Assembly (NCBI RefSeq): GCF_903645325.1
Contig: NZ_CAHJXQ010000002.1
Span: 248,001-312,000, forward strand
Direction of reading: 5' to 3'
Length of the DNA stretch: 64,000 bases
From: Microbacterium tenebrionis
GTDB taxonomy: Bacteria > Actinomycetota > Actinomycetes > Actinomycetales > Microbacteriaceae
The translations under genes and the position numbers were made by a program. The notes below the pieces were generated by a model, which saw nothing but the letters and a program-made list of their open reading frames with translations, searched no databases and was not told where the DNA came from. Shown in pieces: positions 54,690 to 63,984 of this stretch (positions are counted from its first letter, which is position 1; each line of letters begins with the position of its first letter).

Positions 54690-55601
54690 ATGACCGTCCA
54701 GCGCGCACAGTTCGATCGGGCAGCACACCTCCGCGATGAGCAGGGCATCCTCGACGCGCTGCGGTCGTCGCCCGACGCTCGAGCGATCGTCGTCCGAGAC
54801 GGGCGTGCACGGATCGAGGACGGCACGCTGGTCGCGGTCGCCCCGTCCGAGGTCGCGGGCGATGCGGAATGGGCGCTGCTCGGCAGGCGCGAGGACGGCA
54901 CGCTGCTGCTGCTCGCCGCCGTCGGCCGTGAACCCGAGAGCATCGACGCCGCGCCCGAGGAGACCTGGCTCGGCGTCCGCGACACCGGGGGCATGCTCGC
55001 CGCGGCGGACACCGAGATGCTCGTCACGGCCGTCGCCCTCGCATCCTGGCTGCGGGATGCCCGATTCTGCCCGACCTGCGGATCGGAGACCCTCCTGCGC
55101 CAGGGTGGCTGGTCGCGGCGCTGCGAGCGGTGCGGGCACGACATCTTCCCGCGGACGGACCCCGCGGTCATCGTCGCCGTCGAGAGCGCGGACGGCGAGC
55201 GGCTCCTTCTCGGCGCCAACGCGAACTGGCGCGGACGGATGTACTCCTGCTTCGCCGGCTTCGTCGAGGCCGGTGAGTCCCTCGAGGTGACCGTGCACCG
55301 CGAGATCGAAGAGGAGGCCGGCGTCCTCCTCGACGAGGTCCGCTACGTGTCCTCGCAGCCGTGGCCGTACCCGCGTTCGCTCATGATCGGGTTCCGCGCC
55401 ACAGCATCCGAGGAGCGCCGCGCCCGCCCGGACGGCGAGGAGATCATCGACGTCCGCTGGTTCACACGCGACGAGATCCGCTCGGCTCTGAAGGGGGAGG
55501 GGCCGGTGGGGCTCCCCGGTCCGGCATCCATCGCCCGCGCCCTCATCATCGACTGGTGCGACGGGCGTCCGGCCGCCGAAGACGCCGACGGGGCGCAGTG
55601 A
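54690..55601 (+). CDS. nudC: NAD(+) diphosphatase / NAD-decapping Nudix hydrolase
   Basis: 303 residues. Zinc ribbon CPTCG...CERCG near 124-145, Nudix box GFVEAGESLEVTVHREIEEEAGV with all catalytic residues, and SQPWPYPRSLMIGF, the diagnostic motif of NADH pyrophosphatases. Splits NAD(H) to NMN and AMP and can remove NAD caps from RNA. ATG 54690 with AGGGAG upstream. The stop overlaps the uvrD2 start (GTGA), a pairing I recall in other actinobacteria. Confidence 0.95.
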   Translation: MTVQRAQFDRAAHLRDEQGILDALRSSPDARAIVVRDGRARIEDGTLVAVAPSEVAGDAEWALLGRREDGTLLLLAAVGREPESIDAAPEETWLGVRDTGGMLAAADTEMLVTAVALASWLRDARFCPTCGSETLLRQGGWSRRCERCGHDIFPRTDPAVIVAVESADGERLLLGANANWRGRMYSCFAGFVEAGESLEVTVHREIEEEAGVLLDEVRYVSSQPWPYPRSLMIGFRATASEERRARPDGEEIIDVRWFTRDEIRSALKGEGPVGLPGPASIARALIIDWCDGRPAAEDADGAQ

Positions 55602-57319
55602 GCGCACTGGACGCCCTCGACGAACGACAGCGCGAGGCGGCATCCGTGCTGCGCGGGCCGGTCGCGGTGCTCGCCGGAGCCGGAACGGGGAAGACCCGGG
55701 TCATCACGCACCGCATCGCGCACGGGGTCGACACGGGCGCGTACTCGCCGAGCCGGGTCATGGCCGTGACCTTCACGGCGAAAGCCGCGGGCGAGCTCCG
55801 CGGGCGTCTGCGCACGCTCGGCATCGAGGGCGTGGCGGCCCGCACGTTCCACGCTGCAGCGCTCGCGCAGCTGAACTTCTTCTGGCCGACGCTCGCGGGC
55901 TCGCCGGCTCCGTCGATCATCGACAACAAGGTGCGTCTGCTCGGGCAGGCCGCCGAGCAGCTCCGTCTGCGTCTGGACACCCCGACGCTCCGCGACGTCG
56001 CGAGCGAGATCGAATGGCGCAAGGTGTCGATGAGGTCGATCGACCAGCACGCCGCGCTCGGCAGATCGGTCGGTCGGGTGAGCACGGAGCAGCTCGCCGA
56101 CCTGCAGCGGGCGTACGAGACCCTCAAGGACGACCGCCGCCAGCTCGACTTCGAAGACGTGCTGCTCGCATGCGCCGGGATGCTGGAGGCCGAGCCCCGC
56201 GTCGCGGCATCCGTCCACGAACAGTACCGGCACTTCACCGTCGACGAGTACCAGGACGTCTCGCCGCTGCAGAACCGGCTCCTCGAACTCTGGCTCGGGG
56301 ACCGGAGGGACCTCTGCGTCGTCGGCGACGCCAGCCAGACGATCTACTCGTTCGCCGGAGCCGACCAGCGCTACCTGCTCGAGTTCGGCAGGAGGTTCCC
56401 GGACGCCACCGTCGTGCGCCTGGAGACGAACTACCGCTCCCAGCCGCCGATCCTCGCCGCAGCCAACGCGCTCATGAACGGCAGACCGGGAGCACTCGAA
56501 CTCAGCCCCGCGCGGGAGGCCCCGAAAGCCGAGCCGCCCACCCTCACGGCGTACGACACCGAGACCGAGGAGGCGGCCGGGATCGCGGCATCCGTCTCGG
56601 CGCGCATCGCATCGGGTGTCGCCCCGTCCGAGATCGCCGTGCTGTACCGCGCTCACGCGCAGTCCGCAGCGATCCAGCAGGCGCTCGCCGAGGCGGGGAT
56701 CGCATCGACCGTGCTGGGCGGCAGACGTTTCTTCGACATGCCGGAGGTGCGCCAGTCGATCCTCGCCCTGCGCGGCGCGGCCGTCGCACCGACGGAGCGA
56801 GGCTTCCTGCCGAATGTGCGTCGAGTGCTGCGCGAGATCGGGTTGACCGACGAGGCGCCCGCCGCCGGCGGCGCGCAGCGCGACGGCTGGGAAGCGCGCA
56901 GGGCGATACTGCGGCTCGCGGAGGAGGCGCCGGACGACACGACGCTGCGCTCCTTCAGCGACGCGCTGATGGTCAGGGCGAAGGACCAGCACGAGCCGAC
57001 GATGCAGATGGTGACGCTGTCCACTCTGCACGCGGCCAAGGGCCTGGAGTGGTCGCACGTCGTGCTCGCCGGCTGCGCCGAGGGCGCACTGCCCATCTCG
57101 TACGCCACAGGCTTCGACGCCATCGACGAGGAACGGCGCCTCGCCTACGTCGGCATCACGCGCGCCGCGCGGACGCTCGAGCTGACGTGGTCGCGATCGG
57201 CAGGGCGGGGGGAGCGCCGGCCGTCGCGGTTCCTGGAGGAGATCGGAACGACTGCTCGCGGCACCGGCACTCTGCGTGAAACCTCGCCTCGCGCCAGGTC
57301 CGCCGGCCGTCGGGGCTGA
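55598..57319 (+). CDS. uvrD2: UvrD-like helicase (UvrD2 type)
   Basis: 573 residues of SF1A helicase: Walker A AGAGTGKT (26-33), Ia TFTAKAAGELRGRL, Walker B TVDEYQDVS near 213, GDASQTIYSFAGA, ETNYRS, STLHAAKGLEWSHV and YVGITRAAR. No HRDC or tetracysteine tail of the mycobacterial protein is present, so this is a short form. Takes part in DNA repair or replication-fork upkeep. GTG 55598. The 3' end overlaps the opposite-strand gene by 164 bp. Confidence 0.9.
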   Translation: MSALDALDERQREAASVLRGPVAVLAGAGTGKTRVITHRIAHGVDTGAYSPSRVMAVTFTAKAAGELRGRLRTLGIEGVAARTFHAAALAQLNFFWPTLAGSPAPSIIDNKVRLLGQAAEQLRLRLDTPTLRDVASEIEWRKVSMRSIDQHAALGRSVGRVSTEQLADLQRAYETLKDDRRQLDFEDVLLACAGMLEAEPRVAASVHEQYRHFTVDEYQDVSPLQNRLLELWLGDRRDLCVVGDASQTIYSFAGADQRYLLEFGRRFPDATVVRLETNYRSQPPILAAANALMNGRPGALELSPAREAPKAEPPTLTAYDTETEEAAGIAASVSARIASGVAPSEIAVLYRAHAQSAAIQQALAEAGIASTVLGGRRFFDMPEVRQSILALRGAAVAPTERGFLPNVRRVLREIGLTDEAPAAGGAQRDGWEARRAILRLAEEAPDDTTLRSFSDALMVRAKDQHEPTMQMVTLSTLHAAKGLEWSHVVLAGCAEGALPISYATGFDAIDEERRLAYVGITRAARTLELTWSRSAGRGERRPSRFLEEIGTTARGTGTLRETSPRARSAGRRG

Positions 57320-58022
57320 CCCGCACCGATCGCGGTCCCGCGTCGGTCTCGCGGAGCAGCCGGGCAATGAATCCCGCAGCCTCGGCGGTGCGCGCCGTCG
57401 TGATCCGTCCGCAGTGCGCGCCGATGAGCTGCGCGTGCATGGCGGGCCACGCCGGATCGCGATCGCGCTCGTGCGCGTCGCGGCACGCCAGGCACGGCGA
57501 GCGGCCGGGGACGATCAGGGGGCCGATGACCACGGCCCCGGGTTCGAACGCCACAGGCAGATGCACGAGATCGTCGTGCAGGTAGCCGGCGAGCCGGTGA
57601 GCGGATGCCGCGCCCTGCACGAGCACGATCCCGACAGCCGGGGCCGCGCCGCGCGGCGCCGTGGAGAAGCCCTCATCGTGCAGGGCGATCTCCATCCGCG
57701 CCTCGACGCGCGAGTCGTCGACGTCGACGCTCTCGATCCACACCGGCGGCGGTGCCGGAAGGTCGGTGATGAGGATCGGCTCGAGCATCTCGAGGAGCCT
57801 GCGGGCGGCTTCCCTCGGTGCGCCGACGCCGTGCGCGACGACGTCGAAGGCACTGCGGCGGATGCCGCTGCGGAGCGCCTGGATGAGCGGCTCGATCCAC
57901 GGCTCGCCCGCATCGATGCGCAGGCCGCCCTCCAGGCCGAACTGCACCGTGTCGGCGTCGCGCCAGAGCATCGGATACTCCGGAGCGATCCGGGTCAGCG
58001 TCGTCGGAGTCATCGGTGGCAT
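57156..58022 (-). CDS. Cyclodehydratase/ThiF-like orphan protein
   Basis: 288 residues resembling the leader-binding/ThiF-like part of TOMM (azole) cyclodehydratases: GPLIVPGRSPCLACRDAHER, DPAWPAMHAQL, and a late HAECRC, so two cysteine pairs (CLAC, CRC) could bind zinc. No ATP-binding GxGxxG loop, no precursor peptide and no YcaO or dehydrogenase gene in the window, so azole synthesis is not supported. The final Cys pair (Cys254 near 57263) is coded antisense to the uvrD2 end. ATG 58022 with CAGAAT 6 nt upstream. Confidence 0.7.
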   Translation of the reverse strand: MPPMTPTTLTRIAPEYPMLWRDADTVQFGLEGGLRIDAGEPWIEPLIQALRSGIRRSAFDVVAHGVGAPREAARRLLEMLEPILITDLPAPPPVWIESVDVDDSRVEARMEIALHDEGFSTAPRGAAPAVGIVLVQGAASAHRLAGYLHDDLVHLPVAFEPGAVVIGPLIVPGRSPCLACRDAHERDRDPAWPAMHAQLIGAHCGRITTARTAEAAGFIARLLRETDAGPRSVRVSPDGRRTWREARFHAECRCREQSFRSPPGTATAGAPPALPIATTSARASARRA

Positions 58023-58028
58023 GACCCG

Positions 58029-58034
58029 ATTCTG
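58029..58034 (-). promoter_or_regulatory. Candidate -10 box of the cyclodehydratase-like gene
   Basis: Minus-strand CAGAAT, 6 nt before ATG 58022; same hexamer as azlC. Confidence 0.4.
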
Positions 58035-58126
58035 CTCACCCTGCGCTCACCGCGGAGCGCCCAGCCACGATCCGTGGAGAACTCCGTGAGGAGGCTGATC
58101 GGTGCACAGCGGAGCGTGCATCCGGG

Positions 58127-59548
58127 TCAGACGGGTCTCTCGCCCTCTCCGGAGTCGTCGCCCGTGCCGGATTCCCCGTCGCCCTCCGCAGCGTCGGCCG
58201 ACGCGTCGCCGCGGTCCTGCGAGAAGTCCTCCCCGTCGAGGAGCCGTGCCAGCGCCTCATCGAACTCGTCGGCCACGGGTTCCTCGCCGCGGGCGTGCGC
58301 CTGCAGGCGTTCGATGAGCGCCGTCGGGTCGTCGATGTCGGCTGCGGTGGGAAGGAGGTCGGGGTAGTCCCACAGCGAGTCACGGGCCGCGATGCCCACG
58401 GCATCCGTCACCCGACGCCACATCGCCGCGGCCTCGCGCAGGCGGCGTGGCCGCAGTTTCAGTCCGACCAGTGCGCCCAGTGCGTCTTCGGCGGGGCCGC
58501 CGACTGCTCGGCGGCGGCGCGCAGCCTCGGCGAGGCGTGCGCCGTCGGGGAGGCGCGAGGTGGCCTCGGCCGTGACCACGTCGACCCAGCCGTCGATCAT
58601 CGCCACGATGTTCTCCAGGCGGCCGAGCGCTTCGCGCTGCGCCTCGGTCTGCGCAGGCAGCAGCGCGCCGCCCTGGATCGCCGCGCGCAGCTCCTCGGGG
58701 TTCGACGGATCGAGTCGGCTCGCGACGTCCTCGAGCGCCTCGACGTCGACCGTGACGCCGCGGGCGAAGTCGGTGATCTGCGACATGACTTGCAGGTGAA
58801 GCCACTTGGCGTGCCGGTAGAGGCGGGCATAGGCGAGCTCGCGCGTGGCGAGGTAGAGCGCGATCTGGTCCTCGGGGATCTCGAGGCCCGCGCCGAATGC
58901 GGTGATGTTCTGCGGGATGACCGCCGCAGTGCCAGCCGGGAGCACGGGGATGCCGACGTCGCCGCCCGACACCACTTCGAGGGAGAGGTTGCCCAGCACC
59001 TGGCCGAACTGGGCGGCGAACACCGAGGAGCCGAGGCCCCGCATGAGCTTTCCCGCGCCCTGGATCGCCCCGCGCATGTCCTCGGGCACCTGGGTGTCCA
59101 GGGCGCTCGTGAGGGCGTCGGCGATGCTCGTGGAGACGGGGCCTGCGATCTCCTTCCACACCGGGAGCGTCTTCTCGACCCACTCGCCGCGCGTCATCGG
59201 CTGCGGTGCCTCGGACAGCTCCGAGATCGTCGTGGCCTCGCCCAGCCACAGGTTCGCCAGGCCGAAGGCATCCACCAGTGAATGCCGGGAGCCGTCGGTG
59301 ATGCCCTGGCCCTCGCGGTTCGCGATGTGCAGGGCCTGACGCAGCGCGTTCTCCCACGGATCGCCGCCGAACACGCTCTGCAGCTGCTGCGACAGGGCTG
59401 CCATCATGGCCGGATCCAGTTGGAGGCCGCCTTCGCCGCCGAGGGCGTTCTGGAGCGCGCTGAGGTCGAAGTCCCCGCCGCCCTGCCCCGACATCATCTT
59501 GCGCAGGAACTCCTGGAAGTCCTCGGGGGTGGGTTCGTCATCTGCCAT
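58127..59548 (-). CDS. DUF2342 zincin-type protein
   Basis: 473 residues of the actinobacterial DUF2342 family, often named zinc-dependent metalloprotease. A helical domain carries RELAYARLYRHAKWL near 230-245 where the family metal motif sits. I see no classical HExxH and the motif has Tyr where His is common, so activity is open. Acidic tail. ATG 59548 has GAGAGG upstream, so it has a leader, unlike many neighbours. Divergent from the PDZ-Lon gene, as I recall for mycobacteria. Confidence 0.85.
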   Translation of the reverse strand: MADDEPTPEDFQEFLRKMMSGQGGGDFDLSALQNALGGEGGLQLDPAMMAALSQQLQSVFGGDPWENALRQALHIANREGQGITDGSRHSLVDAFGLANLWLGEATTISELSEAPQPMTRGEWVEKTLPVWKEIAGPVSTSIADALTSALDTQVPEDMRGAIQGAGKLMRGLGSSVFAAQFGQVLGNLSLEVVSGGDVGIPVLPAGTAAVIPQNITAFGAGLEIPEDQIALYLATRELAYARLYRHAKWLHLQVMSQITDFARGVTVDVEALEDVASRLDPSNPEELRAAIQGGALLPAQTEAQREALGRLENIVAMIDGWVDVVTAEATSRLPDGARLAEAARRRRAVGGPAEDALGALVGLKLRPRRLREAAAMWRRVTDAVGIAARDSLWDYPDLLPTAADIDDPTALIERLQAHARGEEPVADEFDEALARLLDGEDFSQDRGDASADAAEGDGESGTGDDSGEGERPV

Positions 59549-59665
59549 GTCGGTCGCCTCTCAGCACGTCGCTAGCCGTGCCATCTACGCTAGTTGCAGG
59601 TTTCTGCACGCACCCCCGACGCGAGCAGATCGCTGTACGCCGGTCGCGAACGACGGAGGATTCAC

Positions 59666-60751
59666 GTGGCTCGAACTCAGCCTGCCCGCATCGGGCTCGG
59701 CGTGTGGGCGCTCATCGTCGCGCTCATCGCACTGGTCGTGCTGACCTTTCTGCCAACGCCCTACGTGATCCAGCGGCCCGGGCCGGTCTACGACACCCTC
59801 GGCAGCGCGGCGAGCACGGATGGCGAGGAGGTGCCGCTGATCGCGATCGACGGCGCCGAGACCTTCGAGACCAGCGGCAGTCTCAACCTCACGACGGTGC
59901 AGGTCGTCGGCAACCGCGAGCGCACCCCGTCGTGGTTCGAACTTGCGCTGGCATGGATGGACTCCTCGCGCGCGGTCGTGCCGCTCGACTCGGTCTTCCC
60001 TGAGGGCATCACGACCGAGGAGCGCGACGAGCGCAACGCCGATCTCATGGTCGACTCCCAGCACGAGGCGACGGCGGCAGCTCTGCACGAGCTCGGGTAC
60101 GACACCGGAGCGAGAGTCGAGGTCGTCTCGACCGTCGAGGACTCGCCGGCGGACGGACTTCTGGAGGAGGGCGACGTCGTGGAGCAGATCGACGGCGCGG
60201 ACGTCACCAGTGCCGCAGGGCTCCGGGCGGCGATCCAGGATGCCGAGGGGGATGCCGTCGTGCTGACCGTGCAGCGCGACGGCGAAGAGCACGAGGTCGA
60301 GCTCACGCCGGAGAAGGAGCAGGTAGGCGGGGTGGACACCTGGCTGATCGGCATCACCCTGACCACGGACTACGACTTCCCGTTCGAGGTGCACATCCAG
60401 CTCGACAACGTCGGCGGACCGAGCGCCGGCATGATGTTCGCGCTCGGCATCGTCGATGAGCTGACACCGGGAGAACTGACCGGCGGCAACGACATCGCCG
60501 GCACCGGAACGATCGACGCGACCGGCGCCGTCGGCCCGATCGGCGGCATCCGTCAGAAGCTGTACGGCGCACGGGATGCCGGCGCCGACTACTTCCTCGC
60601 CCCGGCATCCAACTGCGACGAGGTCGCAGGTCACGTGCCGGACGGCCTGGCCGTGATCAGCACCGCGACGCTGGAGGAATCGCTCGATGCGATCGAGGTG
60701 ATCGCGGACGGCGGCGACGTCGGCGCACTGCCGACGTGCAGCGTTTCGTGA
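59666..60751 (+). CDS. PDZ-domain Lon-like membrane protease (YlbL family)
   Basis: 361 residues: an N-terminal helix (about 9-29), PDZ domain (about 145-220, GLLEEGDVVEQIDGADVTS), and a Lon-type protease domain with Ser253 in GGPSAGMMF and Lys298 in IRQKLYGARDAG, the Ser-Lys dyad with family spacing. Secretory-side protease; in Gram-positives related proteins take part in membrane protein quality control. GTG 59666 with GGAGGA upstream. Next to UPF0182 as in other actinobacteria. Confidence 0.92.
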   Translation: MARTQPARIGLGVWALIVALIALVVLTFLPTPYVIQRPGPVYDTLGSAASTDGEEVPLIAIDGAETFETSGSLNLTTVQVVGNRERTPSWFELALAWMDSSRAVVPLDSVFPEGITTEERDERNADLMVDSQHEATAAALHELGYDTGARVEVVSTVEDSPADGLLEEGDVVEQIDGADVTSAAGLRAAIQDAEGDAVVLTVQRDGEEHEVELTPEKEQVGGVDTWLIGITLTTDYDFPFEVHIQLDNVGGPSAGMMFALGIVDELTPGELTGGNDIAGTGTIDATGAVGPIGGIRQKLYGARDAGADYFLAPASNCDEVAGHVPDGLAVISTATLEESLDAIEVIADGGDVGALPTCSVS

Positions 60752-60795
60752 CCTGAGCGACACCGTCCACCCGGCCCGCTCATAGTCTGCGCACA

Positions 60796-60801
60796 TAGGA
60801 T
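60796..60801 (+). promoter_or_regulatory. Candidate -10 box of the UPF0182 gene
   Basis: TAGGAT, 6 nt before GTG 60808. Confidence 0.45.
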
Positions 60802-60807
60802 GGTCAG

Positions 60808-63736
60808 GTGACCACGACCTCAGCGCCGAATCCGGCCACGCCCCGAACATCCCGACGTATCGCCACGATCTCGCTGGTGATCATCGCCGCGCTGGTCGCG
60901 GCCTTCTTCGTCTTCGCCTCGCTGTACACGGACTTCCTGTGGTTCGATCAGCTCGGCTTCTCGCGTGTGCTCACCACGCAGTGGATCGGTGCGGCGGTGA
61001 TGTTCGTCGTCGGGTTCCTCGGCATGGCCGTGCCGCTGTTCGTCGTCATCCAGCTCGCGTACCGGCTGCGCCCGGTGTATGTGCGCCTGAGCTCCCAGCT
61101 CGACCGCTATCAGGAGGTCATCGAGCCTTTGCGGCGCCTGGCCATGTGGGGCATGCCGATCTTCTTCGGCATCTTCGCCGGCTTCGCGGCGGCAGGCAAC
61201 TGGGAGACCGTCTGGTTGTGGTTCAACGGCGGTGCGACCGGTGCCGTCGACCCGGAGTTCGGCGTCGACACCGGGTTCTACCTGTTCGCGATGCCGTTCT
61301 ACTCGATCCTGCTCGCGTTCGTGTCGGCGGTGATCCTTCTCTGCCTGATCGTGACGGCCCTGGTGTCGTACCTGTACGGTTCCGTGCGCATCGGGCAGGG
61401 CGAGCTGCGCATCTCGAAGCCCGCGCGCATCCAGCTCGCCGTCCTCGCCGGGCTCTACCTGCTCGTGCAGGCCGCCAGCCTCTGGCTCGACCGCTTCAAG
61501 ACCCTGGTCACTGAAGAGGATCGCATCACCGGTGCCGCCTACACCGGGGCGAACGCCACGATCCCGGGCCTGGCGATCCTCGCGATCCTCGCGGCGCTCG
61601 TGGCCATCCTGTTCTTCGTCACGGCGATCATCGGCCGCTGGCGCTTCCCGCTGGCGGCGACCGCGCTGCTGATCGTCGCCGCGCTGGTCGTCGGCATCGG
61701 CTACCCCTGGGTCGTGACGACCTTCCAGGTGCGCCCGAACCAGAACAGCCTCCAGGCCGAGTACTACCAGCGCAACATCGACGGCACGAAAGAGGCCTAC
61801 GGCGTCAACGACCTCGAGGTCACGCCGTTCAAGGCCGTCACCGACGCCGCCGCCGGTCAGCTGCGCGAGGACGCCGAGACCACGGCATCCATCCGCATCC
61901 TCGACCCGAGCATCATCAGCCCGACCGTGCAGCAGCTCGAGCAGTTCCGCGGCTACTACCAGTTCCAGAACACCCTCGACGTCGACCGCTACGAGATCGA
62001 CGGCAAGACGCAGGACACGGTGGTCGCCGTCCGCGAGCTCGACGTGTCGCGTCTGGGCGACAGCAACAACTGGAACAACCGCACGGCCGTCTACACGCAC
62101 GGCTACGGCCTCGTCGTCGCGGCGGGCAACCAGCGCACGAGCGAGGGGGAGCCGGTGTTCCTCGAGCGCGGCATCCCGTCGTCCGGTTTCCTGACCGACT
62201 CGGAGAATTTCGAGCCCCGCGTCTACTTCGGCGAGACCTCGCCGCTGTACTCGATCGTCGGAGCGCCCGAGGGCACCGACCCGGTCGAGATCGACTACCC
62301 GCGCGGTCAGGACGGCGCGAACGAGACCAAGACGACGTTCGACGGCGATGGCGGACCGTCGATCGGCAACACGTTCAACAAGCTGCTGTACGCGTTGAAG
62401 TTCCAGGAGGCCGAGATCCTGTTCTCCGACCTCGTGAACGACGACTCGCAGATCCTGTACGACCGCGACCCGGTCGATCGCGTGCAGAAGGCCGCCCCGT
62501 ACCTCACACTCGACAGCGACCCGTACCCGAGCGTGGTCGACGGCGAGATCGTCTGGATCGTCGACGGCTACACGACCAGCGCGACGTACCCGTACTCGAC
62601 CGGCGTGAACCTGCCGGACGCGATCGCCGACTCGAACACGCCGACGCCGAGCTTCGCTCTGGACAACATCAATTACATCCGCAACTCCGTCAAGGCGACC
62701 GTGAACGCCTACGACGGGTCGGTGACGCTGTACGCCTGGGACGAGGAGGACCCGATCCTCAAGGCGTGGGAGAACGTCTACCCGACGACGATCGAGCCGA
62801 TCAGCGAGATGTCGGCCGACCTCATGAGCCACGTTCGCTACCCGACGGACCTCTTCAAGGTGCAGCGCGAGATCCTCGGCGTCTACCACGTCGACACGGC
62901 GGGTTCGTTCGCTCAGCAGGACAACCGGTGGCAGACACCGGACGACCCGCGCGACCCGACGTCACTGCAGCCGCCGTACTACCTGTCGATGCAGATGCCG
63001 GGCCAGGATTCGCCGCGGTTCTCGATGTTCTCGACGTTCATCCCGGCGTCCGCGCAGGGGACGACGAGCCGCAACGTGCTGATGGGCTACCTCGCGGTCG
63101 ATTCGGATGCCGGCGCCACAGCGGGCGAGAAGTCCGAGGGCTACGGGAAGATGCGACTGCTCGAGATCGATGCGGACACGACCGTGCCCGGCCCGGGTCA
63201 GGTGCAGAACACGTTCAACTCCGACCCGAACGTCGTGCGCGAGCTCAACCTGCTGCAGCAGGGGGAGTCCGAGGTGAAGTACGGCAATCTGCTGACCCTC
63301 CCGGTCGGCGGTGGTCTGCTGTACGTCCAGCCGGTGTACGTCCAGTCCTCTGACGCCGGCGGCACGCAGCTGCCGTTGCTGCAGAAGGTGCTCGTGACCT
63401 TCGGCGACAACGTCGCCTTCGAGGACACGCTGACCGAGGCCCTCGACACGATCTTCGGCGGCGACTCCGGCGCCACCGGCGGCGACGAGGAGGTGGAGCC
63501 GACTCCGGGCGAGACGACTCCTCCGGACGAGGGCGGCACGGACCCGGGCACCGAGGAGCCGGGAACGGGTACCGGCTCCGGCGCGTATCAGGACGCTCTG
63601 AGCGCCGCCCAGCAGGCGCTGGCCGACCGCGAGGCCGCGCTGAAGGACGGCGACCTCACCGCGTTCGCCGAGGCCGACAAGCGTCTGACGGATGCCGTCA
63701 CCGAGCTGCTCGCCCTGGAGGAAGCAACGGGAGTGA
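60808..63736 (+). CDS. UPF0182 family large membrane protein, stop probably lost to a frameshift
   Basis: About 975 residues: seven N-terminal helices to about 310, then a large outside domain (NQNSLQAEYYQRNIDGTKEA; LTLDSDPYPSVVDGEIVWIV; SRNVLMGYLAVDSDAG) and a Gly/Thr/Glu-rich linker with a final coiled coil (DALSAAQQALADREAALKDG). Function unknown. The open frame runs on to 63951 through two terminators and the tRNA, giving a non-natural tail. A TGA at 63734-63736 in the next frame is the likely true stop, so one base is extra, or two missing, just upstream. GTG 60808. Confidence 0.88.
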
Positions 63737-63760
63737 TCCGGCGGCTCCGGCCGCATGTTG

Positions 63761-63797
63761 AGAAATGGCGGGTCTGCGTGCGCGACCCGCCATTTCT
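63761..63797 (+). terminator. Terminator after the UPF0182 gene
   Basis: A perfect 14-bp stem AGAAATGGCGGGTC / GACCCGCCATTTCT with a 9-nt loop. Confidence 0.8.
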
Positions 63798-63811
63798 GCG
63801 ACCTGCCGACG

Positions 63812-63862
63812 GGCAAACGAAAGGCCCGCGCAAGCGAAAGGCCCGGGCAAACGAAAGGCCCC
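63812..63862. repeat. Three 17-bp tandem repeats
   Basis: GGCAAACGAAAGGCCCG, CGCAAGCGAAAGGCCCG and GGCAAACGAAAGGCCCC in a row. The last unit forms the left arm of the next hairpin, so the array looks like repeated duplication of one terminator arm. Confidence 0.8.
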
Positions 63863-63893
63863 TGATCGGGATTTCTCCTGATCAGGGGCCTTT
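63854..63893. terminator. Bidirectional terminator beside the initiator tRNA
   Basis: A perfect 14-bp stem AAAGGCCCCTGATC (63854-63867) / GATCAGGGGCCTTT (63880-63893) with a 12-nt loop; T-rich on the plus strand. It lies just after the 3' end of the minus-strand tRNA. Confidence 0.85.
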
Positions 63894-63910
63894 CTTGTGT
63901 CGCATTCTCG

Positions 63911-63984
63911 TTGCGGGGACAGGATTTGAACCTGCGACCTCCGGGTTATGAGCCCGGCGAGCTACCGAACTGCTCCACCCCGCG
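63911..63984 (-). tRNA. Initiator tRNA-Met (CAT)
   Basis: Reading the minus strand from 63984: CGCGGGG acceptor, GGAGCAG...GGTAGC D arm, anticodon loop CTCATAA in a GGGC-type stem, GGTTCAAATCC T arm, and CCCCGCA. The unpaired first base (C opposite A) and the G-C pairs of the anticodon stem mark it as the initiator. No CCA is encoded. Confidence 0.95.

Noticed and set aside
57156..58022. Azole-modified peptide (TOMM) biosynthetic cluster
   Set aside because: Only one cyclodehydratase-like protein is present; there is no YcaO, dehydrogenase, precursor peptide or transporter nearby.
63812..63862. Possible small CRISPR array
   Set aside because: The three 17-bp units are directly adjacent with no spacers and lie between terminators; no cas genes in the window.
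63737..63951. C-terminal extension of UPF0182 ending in a GTGFEPATSGL-like peptide
   Set aside because: It is translated from two terminators, tandem repeats and the antisense of the initiator tRNA; that peptide is the usual mark of a tRNA read as protein.
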